Positions 23,669-34,505 of a stretch of DNA of 64,000 nucleotides are shown piece by piece. The stretch comes from Morella rubra (taxonomy: Eukaryota > Streptophyta > Magnoliopsida > Fagales > Myricaceae). The stretch covers positions 6,278,935 through 6,342,934 of the forward strand of contig CM025853.1 of NCBI GenBank assembly GCA_003952965.2, written 5' to 3'. Position 1 is the first letter of the stretch. Each line of letters begins with the position of its first letter. A program made the translations under genes and the position numbers. The notes beneath the pieces are model-generated. The model worked only from the letters and a program-made list of their open reading frames with translations. It ran no database searches and was not told where the DNA came from.

Positions 23669-24655
23669 ATGGGGAACACATCAACCATTTCCTCCTCTTG
23701 CTCTCAGGTACCTAGGAGATAAAGTGATCGAAGAATGCAAGGATTTCATATAATCCCTGCCGAGTGCAATTTGCTCTATCAGTACCAAGGATCCTGGATC
23801 CCAACCTTTTGCATGCAAGGAGTTATATCACGCCAAAGTTATTTCCAAGCTCATGACACCGATAATCTGTTAGTGACATCTCTCAAAGTTTGAACTACAT
23901 GGTTGAAGGCAATTTTATTCTCCTTACTGGACCTAGTGTGCTATCCGAATGCTCAACAACACCATTTGATGACAAAAAATTTCGATGAATTTGTGCCCTT
24001 CTTGAAGATGCAACTTTACAATAAAAAAACAGGTCCCAAACCTCACCCCCTTTACTTACCCAAGGTTGTTTTCAAGTGATTTGATGTATCCATTGTTATC
24101 AATATTTGTGAAGGATTCAATGTGTAAGATTGTGTATCTGTGTAAGAATCCTAAGGACACTTTTGTGTTAATTTGACACTTTCAAAATCAAATAATTGTG
24201 ATCAATTTGGGATGGACGCCAACACAATCGAACATGATTTTGATAATTTTTCTAAAGGAGTAAGTTTATTTGAATCCTATTTAGATCATGTTGTGAGCTA
24301 TTGGAAAGGAAGCTTAGAAAATTCTGAGAATTTTTTTTTTTTTAAGTATGAAAAATGAAAGAACAACCCACTACCTATTAGAAGAAACTAGCTGAGTTGT
24401 TGGAGTGTCCTTTTTCTCTAGAAGAAGAGGTGAAAAGTGTAATAAATGATATTTTAAGATTTTATAGCGATGAGAATTTGAACAACTTAGAAGTTGAATG
24501 TGATTAAAAGTGGAAGGGTAATTATGGTAGTAGATAAATCGGTATATTTTAGCCGAGGAAAGGTGGGTGATTGGTTTTGAATATTTGACAGTGGATATGA
24601 GCCAGACATTTGGACGACATTATTAAAGAGAAGTGTCAGAGTGTTGGATTAAAAA
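23669..24655 (+). pseudogene. sulfotransferase pseudogene 3 (full-length, decayed)
   Basis: A start reading MGNTSTISSSCSQVPRR lies at 23669 and is followed, across several frame breaks and stops, by recognisable sulfotransferase blocks. These include LLYQYQGSWIPTF-like sequence (about 23770), the region around KIVYLCKNPKDTFV (about 24128-24168), FDNFSKGVSLF (about 24238-24270) and a decayed GKVGDW region (about 24558). It is in opposite orientation to the intact gene at 25654-26649. Family members are normally intronless and about 330 codons. The length here fits but the frame does not. It shares nucleotide detail with pseudogene 1. Confidence 0.8.
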
Positions 24656-24969
24656 TTTAGGCCTTTGAAGTAGCATTTTGACTCTGCTCACGAGAAATAA
24701 AAAAAAATAAAAATAAAAAAGTAGCATTTTGACTCAATGCGAATATTGAACTTTTTACTGTTGAGTGACTCCCGAATGAACACGAAAATTGTGCATAAAC
24801 ATTATGTTTATTTATTTATTTACTTTTGAACGGAAGATTTGTTAATTTAGAAAAAAAGAAGAAGGGGAGATTTGTTAAACTCTCCGAATCCTTTTCAATT
24901 CTTGTCGTTTTCTTTTTTTGGTCTGAAAATCTGCCAGCCACTACAAACTTAACACACGAATTATTCCAC

Positions 24970-25600
24970 CTGTCGTTTCCCAGTTTTGGTTTGAAGATCA
25001 CGCGCCTTGTCATCGGCACAAACTTTTTTCCTGCACTTCTTCTTTGCAAAAAAAAAAATACGCATTGCCTGGAGCCTTGGACGAAGTCTTCTGTTCGTTG
25101 TCGGTCAGTGCAGGTGGTCGGAGGCAATTCTTCGGCCAATGATAGTCATGACTAATGGAGTTGAATTTTACTGTTTTGAAGTGTGGATGAGCAGATTGAC
25201 TGGGCCTTACTGGTGTGACAGCGGACCAAACACTTTCTGTTCATGCCCTGTTCGGCCAGGAAGTATGAAAACACCGAAGTTGGGTCGGAAACTGCCGTTT
25301 ATCAATGAAGTTCTTATCCCTTTCAATTTCAAGTTCTTAGTATCTGTCATCTTTAGCACAATAAAATTTGAATTTAAAGTATATAGTAAGTGCTTATGCC
25401 TCAAATTATATCAATAAATTTCAAAATAATTTTCTCGATAAAAATATCTGAAAATTTTGAAATCTTGATCAATAATACAACAAATCTATTTTACTCCCAA
25501 GATGTCAACGTAAAAGTTGACAACAATACAAGAATTTTATTTTACGGTCCACATGTCAAACAAGCACAACATGCGGATTTATTGTTCCGACTAGACGTCA
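24970..25600 (+). repeat. sulfotransferase-flank repeat, copy 2
   Basis: This matches 13380-13990 over most of its length and partly 30128-30351. It lies directly 3' of the intact sulfotransferase gene and may include its downstream flank. No gene is supported in it. Confidence 0.8.
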
Positions 25601-25653
25601 CAACAAACACTCCAAGAACTTGTAGGATAACATTAACATAACAAATTGAAGAG

Positions 25654-26649
25654 TTAAAATTTTAACCCAATACTATGAAATTTTTCTTCGGTAATGCGGT
25701 CGAATATCTCCACCATTTGAGTTGTCAGATGATTCTTCCAATCTCCAACCTCACCTCGACGAAACAATATTGCGTTTCTGATGCCTGTCAACAACGGCGA
25801 CTTTTCATTTTTATTCACATCCAAGTTGCTCAAATTATCAAAACTACATAATCTTGAGATATCATCCACCGTGCCTTTTGCCTCTTCTTCTAGAGAGAAA
25901 GGGCACCCCAAAAACTCTGCTAGTCTCCTCAAATGGGCAATGGGATGCTTTTTCAAATCCTCAAACTTTAAAAAAAATACCTTTTGAGGTTTCTCTATAC
26001 TTTCTTTCCAATAACTCAAAACGTGATCCCAATAAGGGCCATATGCAGACGATCCTCTAGTGAACATATCATAGGCCTCTTCAAATGAATAGTCCTTATT
26101 TTTCACCATTGTGAGCTCCTTCTTGTTTAAAAAGTGCCAATATGAAACAAAAGTATCTTTAGGGTCCCTACACAAATACACAATTTTGCATGTCGAGTCC
26201 TTAATAGATGTTGGGAGCAACTTATATGATAAATGAGTTGAAAAAAGTCTTGGAGAGACCGAATGGTCGAGGTCCGGGACTGTTTCTTTATTGTAAAGAA
26301 TCATATCTAAGTAGGGCACAAGTTCATGAGAATTTTTTGTGAGCAAAGGGTGCTGTTGAAGGTCTGGATAGCAAACACGATTCATTAAGGCAAATAAGAT
26401 TGCCTTTAACCAAGTGGTACCCACTTTGGGCGCGGTCGCCTGTAAGATATCAGTGTCATGAGCTTGGAAGTTCCTTTGGAATGACAGAAATCCATGCATG
26501 AACGTGGAGGGTATCCAAAACCCTTGGTATTGATGGAGCCAACCTCCTTCCGTTGGAAGGGAGGAGATGAAGTCTCTCTCTTCGGCCAGTTCGTCTCCTT
26601 TGAAGTGTTTGCTACCATTAGGAGCTGGAGGTGCTTGAAGTGGAGCCAT
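25654..26649 (-). CDS. cytosolic sulfotransferase (SOT family)
   Basis: Plant cytosolic sulfotransferases move a sulfonate group from PAPS to small acceptors such as flavonoids, brassinosteroids, hydroxyjasmonate or desulfoglucosinolates. The acceptor cannot be told here. The single exon encodes 331 residues, the family's usual length. The PAPS 5'-phosphosulfate loop is at residues 74-81, the catalytic His at 139 (LFSTHL), the 3'-phosphate segment YLCRDPKDTFVSYWHF at 158-173, and the GxVGDWKNHLT segment at 299-309. The loop reads PKVGTTW where the family has PKSGTTW, which may weaken PAPS binding. The open frame extends 63 codons upstream, but a TATA box at about 26741-26750 lies inside that extension. 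The Met at 26649 also fits family starts, so I chose it. It is the only intact member of a local set with three broken copies. Confidence 0.88.
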   Translation of the reverse strand: MAPLQAPPAPNGSKHFKGDELAEERDFISSLPTEGGWLHQYQGFWIPSTFMHGFLSFQRNFQAHDTDILQATAPKVGTTWLKAILFALMNRVCYPDLQQHPLLTKNSHELVPYLDMILYNKETVPDLDHSVSPRLFSTHLSYKLLPTSIKDSTCKIVYLCRDPKDTFVSYWHFLNKKELTMVKNKDYSFEEAYDMFTRGSSAYGPYWDHVLSYWKESIEKPQKVFFLKFEDLKKHPIAHLRRLAEFLGCPFSLEEEAKGTVDDISRLCSFDNLSNLDVNKNEKSPLLTGIRNAILFRRGEVGDWKNHLTTQMVEIFDRITEEKFHSIGLKF

Positions 26650-26739
26650 GTTGGTGGACAGCGCAGTGTGGTAACGGCCGGAAAGACCTTTTGGACCCAA
26701 GGGGGGAAAAATCAAGCAGTATCTAATTAAGACGATCGA

Positions 26740-26751
26740 GATATATATAGA
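26740..26751 (-). promoter_or_regulatory. TATA box of the sulfotransferase gene
   Basis: The minus strand reads CTCTATATATATC about 95 bases upstream of the chosen ATG (26649). This spacing gives a short leader and argues against the upstream in-frame Met codons. Confidence 0.6.
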
Positions 26752-26849
26752 GAGATCATTAAAATGGAAACACGAGAGAAGGGCTGTGACGAAAACTCTG
26801 AGAGTACTCTCATGAGTCTCCAAAGAGAGTTTCGACAAGATTTCAGATC

Positions 26850-27430
26850 AGAGGAGAGAGGAAAGAAATTGTTTTCCAAGGATCTTCTTCAAATATTTTC
26901 TAGAATTCCTGAGGCATATCAATTATTCTGAGTCGACGAAAAAATTGCATCAAGAAACAGTCTATTAATTAATCACCAAAAATTGTACAATGGATGGAAA
27001 AGAGGAAATCATCAAGAGAATAATTAATTAAATAACCAAATAAATTCGAGCAAAATTTGGGATTAACTTACTTCAAATCCTCTTAGGAATCTCTCGAACG
27101 TTGCCAAATATAAGCTTTGAGATCTACGAATGTCGTGGAAGTAGATCAGGACGACAGAGAAAAAGGAATGAGGCTCTTTGAAGTGATCACTCTAAAATCT
27201 CAAGCCACCTTCGATTTTGATGTGTTCTTCATGTTTAGAAGAGGAGCCATTTATAGAGCTCTTTCTTGTCTTGGGATCACATACCGTCTTGGGATAATTG
27301 CTAATTGATCATATGACCGATCGATTAGATCGTGCATACCGTATCCCATACTCTGGCGTTATTAAGGATTGAATCTTTTTATTGTTGAAAGACTAGAACG
27401 TGTGGGGGTACTGCATCTGCATGCATATTT
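26850..27430. other. intergenic upstream of the sulfotransferase gene
   Basis: No gene. Bases 27100-27310 resemble part of 34350-34450 (AAGCTTTGAGA(T/C)CTACG), so the segmental duplication may extend this far left, or a dispersed repeat is shared. Confidence 0.4.
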
Positions 27431-27528
27431 TAATATATATAAGGAGCAACATGTTGATGATCCACATGCAAAGATTCGCCTAAAAACAATTAGTTGATAT
27501 TGGAGTAGACTGTAGACAGGTAATTTAA

Positions 27529-28075
27529 GGCCTTGTTTGGGATCGGGTTTGAGATTGAGCTTGAGCTAGAGATTGAGAGAAGTCTCCTAGGGCTTTGTAC
27601 TGGGTTTGTGATTCTTGAGATTGGGTGATGTAAGACCTTAATAATTACTTTTTTTTTATTTGCAGTATTTTGTAGAAATGCGTCAATCAGACGGTGGATC
27701 TCATTTTATAAAAAGCAACTCTAGGTGACCCCATTCTAGGACCATGCTATAAAAAGTAATTTTAAGTGGACTTTATTCTAAGACACATGCAATGAAAGAC
27801 AACTTTAATTGGACATCATTTAAAAGTGTAGGGTCCCACATGCTATGTGAATCAGACGTAAAGTGTAGTGTAAATTGGAGAAACAAGAAACAAGAATATT
27901 TTTTACTTTTTTTAATTTGACATTTGACTTCGAGGTACGTAAAATGGGAGAAATGATGACACATCTCTGATGTTTGCAGAAACTCACGTTCAATCTTAAC
28001 ACATCTAAATGCGGTAGATTTAAAACGAGACTTAATTCTTAATGCTTAAGTTAAAAACCGATCCTAAACATGCTC
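27529..28075. mobile_element. MITE in duplication copy A (Tourist-like)
   Basis: Imperfect terminal inverted repeats run inward from GGCCTTGTTTGGGATCGG (left) and, on the opposite strand, from AGAGCATGTTTAGGATCGG (right). The flanking triplet is TAA on both sides (27526-27528 and 28076-28078). Copy B (about 34565-34580) lacks the insertion, giving an empty-site comparison. No coding frame is supported. Confidence 0.75.
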
Positions 28076-28648
28076 TAAATGATTGAATATTCGATTGTTG
28101 AGTAATGTGATTCGGTTAGTGTAGGGAGGGGGTGGTGGCAGATCCCAGCCGTTGCATTTAAACGCCACATCTACTTCTTCAATTGTTCAGGTTGCGTAAA
28201 AAAAATAAAAAATAAAAAATTCTTCTGTCGGCAAAACGGAGCAGAGAACCAAAATAACACTGTAAAAGGGTGAGCGCGTAAGATCCACGCTCCAACAGTT
28301 TTCTTAATTTTCACAATGAATATTTTAAAATTTTAAAATTTGCAAACGTGTAACCTGACTTTCGTTTTTTCACAGCCCACACGTTGCCCCACGAGCAGGT
28401 TATTTTTTGCTTTTTCAAGCCCACACACGTTGTCCTAAGCAGTACCGCTGGCTATTCCAAAATTAATGTACGGGCAGAACATTTTTTTCCGTGGCTAGCG
28501 GTTGAAGAATTCATGGGCCCCTACTGAAGTTGGACGATGATCGCGTGCTTCGACGTACAGTCAAACATACTGACCAGCCAGTATTAGGGTCCACGTGGAT
28601 CTAACAGTCCTGTCCAACCTGATTCGGTAGGCAGCATGACATGAGCTG

Positions 28649-29462
28649 AGAAGCATACAAGGGTAGGTTACTTTCCGAGGCCCTGTATAAGTAACAGGGG
28701 CATAATAAAAGCTCTCAGAGTTGTTCATTGATTGGCCTTAAAAGCCTTATTTCTTGTTTTTTTTTTTTCTAAATCTTAAAAGCCTTATTTCAAATGGTCA
28801 CAAAGGTCACAATTACACAAGTCTAAATGGCCTTGAATGCTAAACGGGTCTGAAGACCCCGAAGTAACTCCGCCAATAATAGCGCTTGCTGAAAGAATGG
28901 ATAGTAAAATACCGCACTCTCATTTCCTTGAAAGAGCATCCACACCAGTAACAATGGATAACGAGGTCCATAACCAAATCCCAATGAAATAAAATTCATG
29001 AACAACACAAGGAAAATACAACAAAACACACTAAAAAAAGGATGCCAGCCAACCAGAATCAGACCAGAAAATAGAGCCCCGAGACACCATCTAAAACCAC
29101 CCAAGCATATCCAAAAAGGGGAAGGCGCATAGCCGCACAAGAGGGTACAGGCGCCGGCCAACGGCAATCGGAAGAAGCTAGAGACGACCGCTGGAGCAGT
29201 TGATGCCATCCCGGCTGAGCGTGGCCCCCAATGTCTGCTAGAATGATGGGATCTAGAGTTGAAGACATCCATAGAGGGAGACCAAAAAGGAGTGGTTTGG
29301 ATGGTATCCGACCATGAGAGGGAGATGAGAGAGTGGGAAGGAAGGAAAGGGCGGCAGGAGGAGCACTACTCCCCCTGCGGGTCGCAGGGAAGGTGGATGG
29401 AGGTCAGGTGAAGGGGGAGGGGAAAGTTTAGACAGGGGGATTCGCTTTTAAGTTTTTTTTTT
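28649..29462. mobile_element. 814-bp insertion of uncertain class in copy A
   Basis: Copy B runs straight through this site (about 35745). AGCTG flanks the insert on both sides (28644-28648 and 29463-29467), a 5-bp target duplication. The right end is T-rich. A GC-rich middle holds a 149-codon minus-strand open frame (28823-29272) that matches nothing I know and is rich in hydrophobic residues. The insert could be a short non-LTR element or part of a DNA transposon. Confidence 0.55.
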
Positions 29463-29757
29463 AGCTGGTAGCTAATGCCTGATGATCCGAACTTCCCAAG
29501 GAAGTCCTCCGTGATTCCGTGAAAGCTCTTGAAAAATTGGTAATGCCAAAGAGACGTACTCTAGTCATTCCTATAATTACCAAACGGCTAAAAAGATTGG
29601 AATAATTAATAAAGGCGAGAAAAACGTCCTTATGCAGCCTCGTGATTATTCTAGCTTGAAAATTTTCCGTGGAGAAGAGAAAGATTTATGATCCGATCAA
29701 GTTTATTCTATATAATCACGAAACATTTCATTTAATGTTGAGGATCAAATTAATTCT

Positions 29758-30127
29758 TTGGAGGGACGAGGATTCCTGTCTCTCGCACTTTTGACTTAGA
29801 AAAGTTCCGCAAACTCTGCAGAAACATTGAGATAGGCTACTAAGACTGAAGGAGATAAGGCCTCCCACACTGATGATACCTCGAGGACAGGCCTGCGTAC
29901 AAACATTAATCGATGGTAGGATAAGTTATATATCTTGTTCAAATCATGGCAAGATAAGGCACTGAAATAGGACTAAACCACTTACTGCTTGTCGGTTATC
30001 ACGGAGAAACACTCCAGTCCATCTCCGCCTGCGAGTTTGGCGACAACAAAGAATCTTGGCACGACAAGCAACTGGCCAGGCTTTACATCCATGTCCAAGA
30101 CGCGCTTCCCATTAATGCCCACAATTT
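29758..30127 (-). pseudogene. cupin-gene 3' fragment (duplicated)
   Basis: This is a near-copy of 38487-38880: exon 3 (about 29758-29893), the intron, and the end of exon 2 (29986-30127). Exon 3 lacks a short segment that the intact copy has (around 38620-38632) and carries a stop. At 30127/30128 the sequence switches without a gap to the sulfotransferase-flank repeat. Confidence 0.85.
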
Positions 30128-30351
30128 GAAAACACCAAAGTTTGGTCGGAAACTGTCGTTTTCCAATTAAGTTCTTATCCCTTTCTTTTCCAAGTTCTTA
30201 CTTCTTAATATCGATCTGACATCTTTAGCACAATAAAATTTGAATTTAAAAGTATGTAGCAAGTGCAGATGCCTCAATTTATATCAATAAATTTCAAAAC
30301 AATTAACTCGGTAAAATATCTGAAAATTTTGAAATCTTGATCATTAAGTAG
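30128..30351 (+). repeat. sulfotransferase-flank repeat, copy 3
   Basis: This aligns with 13660-13875 and 25262-25475. It joins the cupin fragment directly on its left and is cut on its right where the copia fossil begins. Confidence 0.8.
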
Positions 30352-33300
30352 GCGGACTGTAAATGTTAATTTGGCATATTCATGACGTGTCTGTTTAAAC
30401 ATACCTGAGATCGAATGAGATTGCAAGTTAATGTGAAGAATTGATGAAGACGTTAAGTTCTGAAAGCTTGAGGATACGACGCGGAATTTGATTGGAGTTC
30501 GTCTGAGTTCACTGGGTAAAGAGTAGCAAAATTCTGTTACATTGACTAATGTTCATTTGTCCGCCCCAACGCCCAAAATCTTCGTGGACCCCACTCATGT
30601 CTCATTTATAAACCTTTCTGAACGTCTCTAATCAGAAAGAACATTACTTTGCCAAGAATCACAGAGATTGATACCAAAATCCTCCAAGAACCCATACATT
30701 GTCGTTAACCCTCTGAATTATGAAGAATCTTTAGAGAATGCTGATTGCTGAATCTATTCATCTTTGAAAACTCTTCTTATTGATCACCAACCTCCAAACA
30801 CCAGTGTATGTGAAAGATCCAGAAGTTCTGGACATTGATGGCTGGAAGTTCCAGTTATGACCATTGATTGCACAAGATTTGTGTGTAAAGATCAAGACTA
30901 GTGAGAATCCGATTTTCAATTAGATATGGAGTTCTGTGTCCCTACAAGTTGTAGAACCGAATTGAGGTATTTCAGGTAAGATTCATTGTGTTCAAATTAG
31001 CTAGGTTAGTGTAATCGTTCGATCACTGTGTAATTGAATTTGAAAATGAGTGAATTTGTCTCTAGCCAAGGGCTCGGAGAGTTTTTCTCCTTCAAGACAT
31101 TGTTTAAGGAGTTTTCTCTTCCTCACCAACATCGGTGTCAAGTGTGTGATTGATCTTAGTATATAGACTTTGATTTCATTGTTATCACCTAAACTTTCTT
31201 GCGTTTTGTATTGAGAGATCAAATCTTGGGAGATTTGAAGATCTTGTGAAAAGAAATATTAAGATCCAAAGTGTTAGTGTTTTAAATGTTGGCAAGATTC
31301 CATATCAAATTTAAGTTGAGTTGTATTTTTTATTTAGTGTTGTTTAAAGTGTTCAAGAGGATAAGAGTCATTCAAATTAGAGATGAAGATATCTTTCAAG
31401 AGGATAAGAGTCTTTCAAACTAGAGATGAGGATATCTTTCAAAATGATAAGAGTCTTTCAAATTTGAAAAAAGATGAGGATATCTTTCAAGAGGCTAAGA
31501 GTCTTTCAAATTTGAAAAGAGATGAGGATAATATCTTTCAAGAGGATAAAATTCTTTCAAATTTGAAAAGAGATGAGGATAATATCTTTCAAGAGGTTTA
31601 CTGAAAAAGATAAGGTCAAAGAGTGTTTAAAATTTGATGAAGTTCATATTCACAAAGCAAGATCCATTCCTAAAATCTCTTAAAGTTATCTCCAGAATCA
31701 TTTTGCTTGAGCTAAATTACTGCATTTTTATAGATATTCAATTTGCTCGATGATCGCTCGATGTTGGCTCGAGTGAAACCTACTAGATTTGAATTTTCTT
31801 ATCCTTTTCTATTTAAACCATGTGAGAACGACCAAGCACTTTTACCCAAGCCATTTTTATAGTTTCTTGGAGTCTTATGCTTGAGAGAAAAATCCTCTGA
31901 TACCTTTGCACCTAAAGTACTCATAGTTTTCTCTCTCCTACATCAATCACCATTGAAACCAACCTCCTGTGAGAAGTCTTCAAAAAGCTTAAAGAGATTG
32001 GCAGTCGGAGTTACCGGTGTTGAAGAACCTGACGTTCTTAAAGAGATTCATAAGAAGACCTCAGAACGCTGAGGGTTAATCGCAAGGGAGCGGGTCTAAA
32101 ATGGATTGTTTAGATTAATACTTCGGGTTAGTCAGAGTCGAGCAATTGGATGTTGCCCGTGTTTGAATCACCGGTGTAAGGTTTTATCTTCTTAGTGAAT
32201 TTTTGGTGTCTGCTAGCCCGGAGTGATTTTTCATTTGATAAGGTTTTCCACTTCGTCGACAAATTTCTTAGGTTGGCGAGTGATTGATTGATTATTTCTA
32301 ATTGATATTTTTCTTTGATATTTGTTTTAATATTCCACTGCATATTTATTGATTGTCAAATACTTTCCAAATCTAAATGAGACCTTTTTAAGACTTGTTC
32401 TAAATTAGTATGTTTATTGAAAAATACAGTATTAACACCTATTCCCCCTTTAGGGGGTTAACAGGGTCTAAAGCGAGATTTTTCAATTGGTATCAGAGCT
32501 TGATCTCATTCATTGACCTTACGTCTAGATGTATCATAGTCAGTCATTGTCTATGCCTCCATATTTTGATGGAAGCAACTATGCTTATTAGAAAGTTCGT
32601 ATGAGAGCGTTTCTAAAATTAATGGATGAACGTGTTTGGATTTCTTGTAGTAGAGGATGGAAAATTACGTCTTCTGGTGTCAATGGGATTGATACTCCTA
32701 AAGATATAAGCACATGGTCCAAATAAGACGTAAATGAAAGTACTTATAATAGCAAAGGTCTTAATGCTATATTTATGTCTATTTCTCCTGAATAATTTAA
32801 ACGTATTTCTTTGTGTGAGATAGCTTTTGATGTGTGGAAAATTCTGAAAACAACACATGAAGGAACATTTATAGTAAAAAATTCAAAGCTTTAAATGTTG
32901 ACAACAAAGTTTGAAGAAATCCGCATGAAGGAAAGATTCCAGAAAGCAGAGTTGTTCAAAAAGTCATTAGATCTCTTCCAGAAAGATTCAGATCTAAGGT
33001 TATTGCAATAGAGGAAAGCAAAGATCTAACAAAGATGAAGATTGAGGAGTTAGTTGGCTCCTTTCAGACCTATGAATTGACTTTATCTCAACCTAAAAAA
33101 CACAAGTCAGTTGCACTTAAATCCAGTAAAGAGGAAGCAATCTCTGAGGATGATGATGAAAGATTAGATGATGAGCAATTTGATCTTTTTGTTAAACATT
33201 TTAAAAAACTATTCAAATCCAAGGGTATTAAAAGAAAATTTAACAAGGGTGCTAAAAAGACTCAGAGGAGCTCCAGTGGATATAGAAAAGAGATAAGAGA

Positions 33301-34080
33301 CAAGCATGAATCGAAAACTCAGTGTTTTGAATATCAAGGATTTGGATACATTTGGCCAGAATGTCCAAATTATCTTAACTCCAAGGGAAAAGCCATGAAT
33401 GCAGCGTTGAGTAATGATGAATCAAGTTCAAACAGTGATAAGAAATATTTCTCATCTAACGAAAAGGAAAATTTTATGATTTTTGTATCTTCTATTGACA
33501 TTGTGATTTGCAGGAGACATCGAAGGACAAGTCGGAGGCTGAAGAAAGCTTGCAAGAGGCTTATAACCAACTATTTACGGAAAGCCTGAAATTGCACAAG
33601 GTAAACAAAGCTTCCGTTACGAATTTTCACGAGGTTCGGCTTGAGAATGACAATCTCACTACCGAACTTGAGGAAGTCAAAAAGAAGAATGCAGAACTTG
33701 AGAATGAGGTCAAGAATGTGAGAAGTGAACTAGAGAAATCCAACGCCCAATTACAAAAATTCTCTAGTGGAACAAAGAAACTTGACCACATGCTGAACCT
33801 TGGAGTTCCTACAAGAAATAGAAGAGGATTGGGCTTTGACGAGTCAAATATCGCATCATCCTCAAAGACCATGTTCATTCCTGCATATGTGCCTCTTAAG
33901 CAAGCAAAAGTTATTCCTATACAGAAAGGGTAAGTAAAGGAAAGGAAACCAGCTCTAAATTTGTAAGGTCTCATACATTTAGAGCTCAAAATACCCAGAA
34001 ATTTGTCCCTCTTTGTCATTTATGTGGTAAAAGAGGTCATATTAGACCTAAGTATTTACTTTCGTCATAAAAATACAGGC
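30352..34080 (+). mobile_element. Ty1/copia LTR retrotransposon fossil (LTR plus gag)
   Basis: A long LTR-like region ends at about 32463 (TTAACA). The tRNA-Met primer site TGGTATCAGAGC lies at 32488-32499, then a gag-like region (about 32531-34060) with two zinc-knuckle-like segments (near 33333 and near 34008). No protease, integrase or reverse transcriptase is seen, and no second LTR follows. It is a broken, truncated fossil with many breaks. The left boundary is set where the flank repeat stops and is approximate. Confidence 0.8.
31376..31604 (+). repeat. tandem repeat inside the copia LTR
   Basis: Four to five units of about 45-57 bp share the core GATATCTTTCAAGAGG and TCTTTCAAATTTGAAAAG. 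The same units occur in reverse orientation at about 37095-37165, linking that insertion to this LTR family. Confidence 0.85.
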
Positions 34081-34505
34081 ATGTATATATTTCCTGTATA
34101 TGTAGTCAAGTGCTTGTCTTTTTTGCTTTCTCTCTTTTAAAGATGTAGTCTATATATAATATTATATGTCCGATCTCTACCTAAATTGAACTACTTTAAA
34201 TTTTCCCACTAATTCAATATGTTTTTTCTATATATATATTTTTAGATGAACAACCAAATATAATATTTATTGAAAATAGTAAAATAGCAAAAACATGCAT
34301 GCTTAGCAAATAAAAAAAATGAATAGATCGAAATAAATGGATAAAGGAAAAGATAATACAAGCTTTGAGACCTACGGATTTGGAAGTACGTACGAAGAGT
34401 AGTTAGATCTGGAAAAAGGAATTAATGAGCTTCTTCGAAATTCCTCTAAAAGGTCGTCAAGCCGAGCGTTTGAATTTGCTCTGATCTTTACTTCCCCCCT
34501 CCCTC
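34081..34505. other. intergenic, no gene seen
   Basis: AT-rich sequence between the copia fossil and duplication copy B. Bases 34350-34450 resemble 27100-27200. Confidence 0.4.

Larger units (their letters stand above)
27430..30127. repeat. segmental duplication, copy A
   Basis: This copy aligns in the same orientation with 34505-38880. Shared blocks include 27430-27520 with 34510-34580, 28360-28640 with 35445-35745, 29464-29690 with 35743-35885 plus 36895-36955, and 29690-30127 with 38420-38880. It ends abruptly inside the cupin coding sequence. The inserts at 27529-28075 and 28649-29462 are unique to this copy. Confidence 0.85.

Noticed and set aside
26650-26838. 63-codon upstream extension of the sulfotransferase frame
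   Set aside because: It contains the likely TATA box and would add a hydrophobic segment unknown in the family. The Met at 26649 gives normal length.
28823-29272. 149-codon minus-strand open frame as a membrane protein gene
   Set aside because: It lies wholly inside an insertion with a 5-bp target duplication, has no promoter or family match, and overlaps other open frames in GC-rich DNA.
31376-31604. Tandem units read as a repetitive protein gene (73 codons)
   Set aside because: They lie inside a retroelement LTR and recur in a second LTR remnant at 37095-37165. The open frame is a by-product of the repeat.
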